This document shows positions 5,266 to 6,953 of a DNA stretch of 6,953 nt, one piece after another. The position numbers were made by a program, and so were the translations under genes. Under the pieces are notes generated by a model that ran no database searches, was not told the origin of the DNA, and saw nothing but the letters and a program-made list of their open reading frames with translations. Positions within the stretch are counted from its first letter, which is position 1; every line of letters begins with the position of its first letter. The stretch spans positions 1 to 6,953 of the forward strand of contig JAFDCW010000230.1 of assembly GCA_019312705.1 (NCBI GenBank), read 5' to 3'. This DNA is from Deltaproteobacteria bacterium (GTDB lineage Bacteria; Myxococcota; Polyangia; Polyangiales; B10-G4).

Positions 5266-6507
5266 ATGGATTGGCAGAAGAATCGGGTCGCCATCGGGGC
5301 CCTCGTGCTGGTGGCCATCATGGCCGTCGCCGCTTGGGCGATGCAGAAGCAAGACGAGAACCGCGGCGGCGAGGCCGCCGCGACCGGCGACGGTGACGGC
5401 GACGGCGACGAGAGTGCGACGGATTCGATCCTTCCGGACCTCGACAAGACCGAGATCGACGAGATCGAGATCCATCGCCCCGACGCGCCCACGGTGCGAC
5501 TGACCCGGGTGTCCGAGGACGAGTGGCGGGTGGCCGAGCCGGTGGATGCGCCGGCGGACATGACCACCGTCAATACGGCCCTCGACAAGCTCGACGAGAT
5601 GGTGATGGTGCGCATCGCCGCCTCGAACAGCGCCAACCACGAGCGCCTCGAAGTCACGGAAGACACCGGCATTCGCGTCATCGCCCGGAGCTCGGGGAAC
5701 GAGCTCGCGAACCTGCTCTTCGGCTCCTACAGCGGCGGCACCACCATGGTCCGCGCCGAGGGTGAAGACCGGGTCGCCGCAGCCGAGGGCTCCCTCAAGT
5801 TTGCATTCAACAAGGACGTGAAGGACTGGCGAAATCGTCGCGTCGTCGACGTGTCCCCGGCCGACGTGGTCGCGGTCGCCTTCCAGAACGGCGAGAACAC
5901 CTGGCGCTTCGAGCGTGGTGAAGACAGCCAGTGGGTGCAGTCCGAGGGCGAAGACGAGATCGAGCGCTTTGGCCCAACCCGCGTCCAGTCCACGGTCTCG
6001 AGCCTCGCGCGCATGAGGGCATCGGACTTCGCGCCGGTCGACGCCTCCGCCGAGAGCGCAGGCCTCGGCGAAAGCGCCAAGGTCATCACCCTCACGGTCC
6101 GTGAAGAGAGCGAAGACGAGAGTGACGACGACGAAAACGAAGAAGAGGGCGAAGACGGCGAAGAGCCGGCGGCGCCGGTCCCGACCTACGATGTCGTGCT
6201 CAACCTCGGCACCCAACACAGCGAAGAAGCGAACGACTTCTACCTCACCCGGGAGGGCGACCCCGTGGTCTTCCTGGTCTCGAGCTACCTCGCCGAGCGC
6301 ATGAACGCGAACGTCGAATCCTTCCAGACCCCCGAGGTGGACGACGAACCCGCCGCCGCGGCGCCCCCGGGCATGCCGCCGGGCATGCCGCCCGGCATGG
6401 GCGGCCCCGGTGGACCTGGTGGACCTGGAGGCGGACAGCTTCCGCCCGAAATCATGCAGCAGATTCAGCGGCAGATTCAGCAGCAGCAAGCCGCGGGCGA
6501 GCAGTAA
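5266..6507 (+). CDS. DUF4340 domain membrane-anchored periplasmic protein
   Basis: A 413-residue protein with a short cytoplasmic start (MDWQKNR) and one TM (about 9-26). An acidic linker contains GDGDGDGD (41-48). The DUF4340 region follows: DLDKTEIDEIEIHRPD (58-73), WRVAEPVDAPAD, TALDKLDEMVMVRIA and a second half with VKDWRNRRVVDVSPADVVAV (185-204) and NTWRFERGED. An Asp/Glu insert (280-300) interrupts the C-terminal domain part before YDVVLNLG. The last 50 residues are low complexity: PGMP and GGP repeats, then a Gln-rich PPEIMQQIQRQIQQQQ helix-like end. DUF4340 proteins are regularly encoded beside GldG-type genes. A role in assembling or gating the same complex is inference, and no enzymatic motif is visible. 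Last gene of the operon. Confidence 0.9.
   Translation: MDWQKNRVAIGALVLVAIMAVAAWAMQKQDENRGGEAAATGDGDGDGDESATDSILPDLDKTEIDEIEIHRPDAPTVRLTRVSEDEWRVAEPVDAPADMTTVNTALDKLDEMVMVRIAASNSANHERLEVTEDTGIRVIARSSGNELANLLFGSYSGGTTMVRAEGEDRVAAAEGSLKFAFNKDVKDWRNRRVVDVSPADVVAVAFQNGENTWRFERGEDSQWVQSEGEDEIERFGPTRVQSTVSSLARMRASDFAPVDASAESAGLGESAKVITLTVREESEDESDDDENEEEGEDGEEPAAPVPTYDVVLNLGTQHSEEANDFYLTREGDPVVFLVSSYLAERMNANVESFQTPEVDDEPAAAAPPGMPPGMPPGMGGPGGPGGPGGGQLPPEIMQQIQRQIQQQQAAGEQ
6364..6435 (+). repeat. Short tandem repeats encoding PPGM and GGP units
   Basis: Three 12-base units encode P-P-G-M (residues 367-378), followed by 9-base units encoding G-G-P (379-387) and three Gly. The wobble bases vary between copies, so this array looks older than the 42-bp repeat in the ATPase gene. 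It would form a flexible, Pro/Gly-rich extracytoplasmic linker. Confidence 0.8.
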
Positions 6508-6919
6508 ACCGTATCGGAAGGCACGATTTCACAATCCCTCGAGTCTGCGCAGAGATAGCCGCAGTGGGCCCCACCCGCCCCCGGAGTCCCCGGGGCCACC
6601 GGCGTCCGATTGGGGGAGCCGAACGCCGACACGGGTAGATTCTCGTCGTCCGGCAACGGTCTTCGGCCAGGCCACCGAGGGAGTCCCCGGTGGGCTCATG
6701 AAATGCGCCGGAGCTCGGCCGTGGGGTCCGCGGTCCCCCCCGTCGCGCTAGGGCGCCGCTACCGAAGCGCGCGCGAAGATGGCCAGATCGATCCCTCCGA
6801 CCCAGTCAATTGCCTGAGAAGAGGTCCGTGTCGGTGATGGCACATCGTTTGCGGATGGGTCCGATGCTTCCCCCAACTGGGACCCCCCGGCCCCGGCCGC
6901 CGTCTCACCAAGGAAATTC
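6508..6919. other. Intergenic region after the operon, no convincing gene
   Basis: These 412 bases lie between the DUF4340 stop and the next start. Frames here have Arg/Pro/Ser-rich composition, no good RBS and no recognisable motif. Several G+C-rich inverted repeats occur: CCCCGG/CCGGGG at 6579-6595 with a 5-base loop, GAGTCC/GGGCTC at 6681-6697 with one G-T pair, and GGGTCC/GGACCC at 6857-6885. None is followed by a T tract, so a Rho-independent terminator is not called. GGAGTCCCCGG occurs twice (6583-6593 and 6680-6690). No tRNA was recognised. A promoter for the next gene is expected here but none stands out. Confidence 0.6.
6910..6914 (+). promoter_or_regulatory. Ribosome binding site of the right-edge gene
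   Basis: AAGGA lies 5 bases before ATG 6920. It favours this start over the other open frames nearby (GTG 6828 and ATG 6837), which have poorly spaced SD-like sequences. Confidence 0.55.
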
Positions 6920-6953
6920 ATGTTGCTCGTACGACGCCTCTGCGCCTTCGCGG
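6920..6953 (+). CDS. Start of an unidentified gene, possible signal peptide (3' end beyond window)
   Basis: Only 11 codons are visible (MLLVRRLCAFA). They are preceded by a well-spaced AAGGA and use mostly G/C at wobble positions, like the genes upstream. The hydrophobic and basic mix would suit the beginning of a signal peptide or membrane anchor, but too little is present to say more. It lies 412 bases after the ABC operon, so it is probably a separate transcription unit. Confidence 0.5.
   Translation, partial: MLLVRRLCAFA

Noticed and set aside
4729..6489. 586-codon open frame on the minus strand over the GldG-like and DUF4340 genes
   Set aside because: It is antisense to genes with clear domains and operon spacing, has no recognisable motif, and has the Arg/His/Val-rich composition of a shadow frame.
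6579..6595. Rho-independent terminator after the operon
   Set aside because: The CCCCGG/CCGGGG hairpin is short and no T tract follows, so the defining feature is missing.
6410..6751. 113-codon plus-strand frame starting inside the DUF4340 gene
   Set aside because: It begins out of frame inside the GGP repeat region, lacks an RBS and encodes only Arg/Pro/Ser-rich sequence without a motif.
6610..6837. 75-codon plus-strand frame in the right intergenic region
   Set aside because: Composition is Arg/Ser/Gly-rich, wobble usage is unlike the real genes, and no SD sequence or recognisable domain is present.
6828..6953. Alternative start (GTG 6828 or ATG 6837) for a different right-edge frame
   Set aside because: The SD spacing is too short, the product is Pro/Arg/Ser-rich and the codon bias is poor; ATG 6920 with AAGGA is better. 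It cannot be fully excluded at the edge.

Overview
This is a high-G+C stretch of bacterial chromosome with tightly packed genes. The calling cards are a lipoprotein built from Cys/Asp-rich repeats (the 'CDDGxFCNGxExC' and MopE-like 'IDNNCDG' types) and strong GGAGGTGA-type ribosome binding sites. Together they suggest a Myxococcota or other former-Deltaproteobacteria lineage. This assignment is inference from protein style; no rRNA or marker gene is present.

Layout. On the left, a minus-strand gene (1-1112, running off the left edge) encodes a Cys-rich lipoprotein. A 309-base divergent intergenic region (1113-1421) holds a candidate sigma70-type promoter for the rightward genes, a small inverted repeat and a doubtful 39-codon ORF. 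Four plus-strand genes follow (1422-6507) with junctions of a 4-base overlap, 6 bases and 8 bases, so they almost certainly form one operon. They encode a GldA-type ABC ATPase with a hyperacidic tail, a GldF-type ABC-2 permease, a GldG-type membrane-anchored auxiliary protein and a DUF4340 membrane-anchored periplasmic protein. A 412-base region with no convincing gene (6508-6919) separates the operon from the first 11 codons of another plus-strand gene at the right edge.

How the genes fit together. The ATPase and permease make the motor and channel of an ABC-2 family complex. The GldG-like and DUF4340 proteins each have an N-terminal membrane anchor and a large extracytoplasmic part, and they commonly accompany this transporter type. 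The 'gliding' names come from Bacteroidota; neither the substrate nor a motility role can be read from this window.

Most unusual features: the ATPase carries an extension of roughly 120 residues beyond its ABC core, of which about 60 of the last 92 residues are Asp/Glu, with a near-perfect 42-bp tandem repeat. The GldG-like protein contains a four-Cys insertion of the style seen in the neighbouring lipoprotein. The DUF4340 protein has its own acidic insert and a Pro-Gly-Met / Gly-Gly-Pro / Gln-rich tail. Very long antisense open frames over the operon appear to be by-products of codon bias. No mobile element, CRISPR array, tRNA or rRNA was seen.
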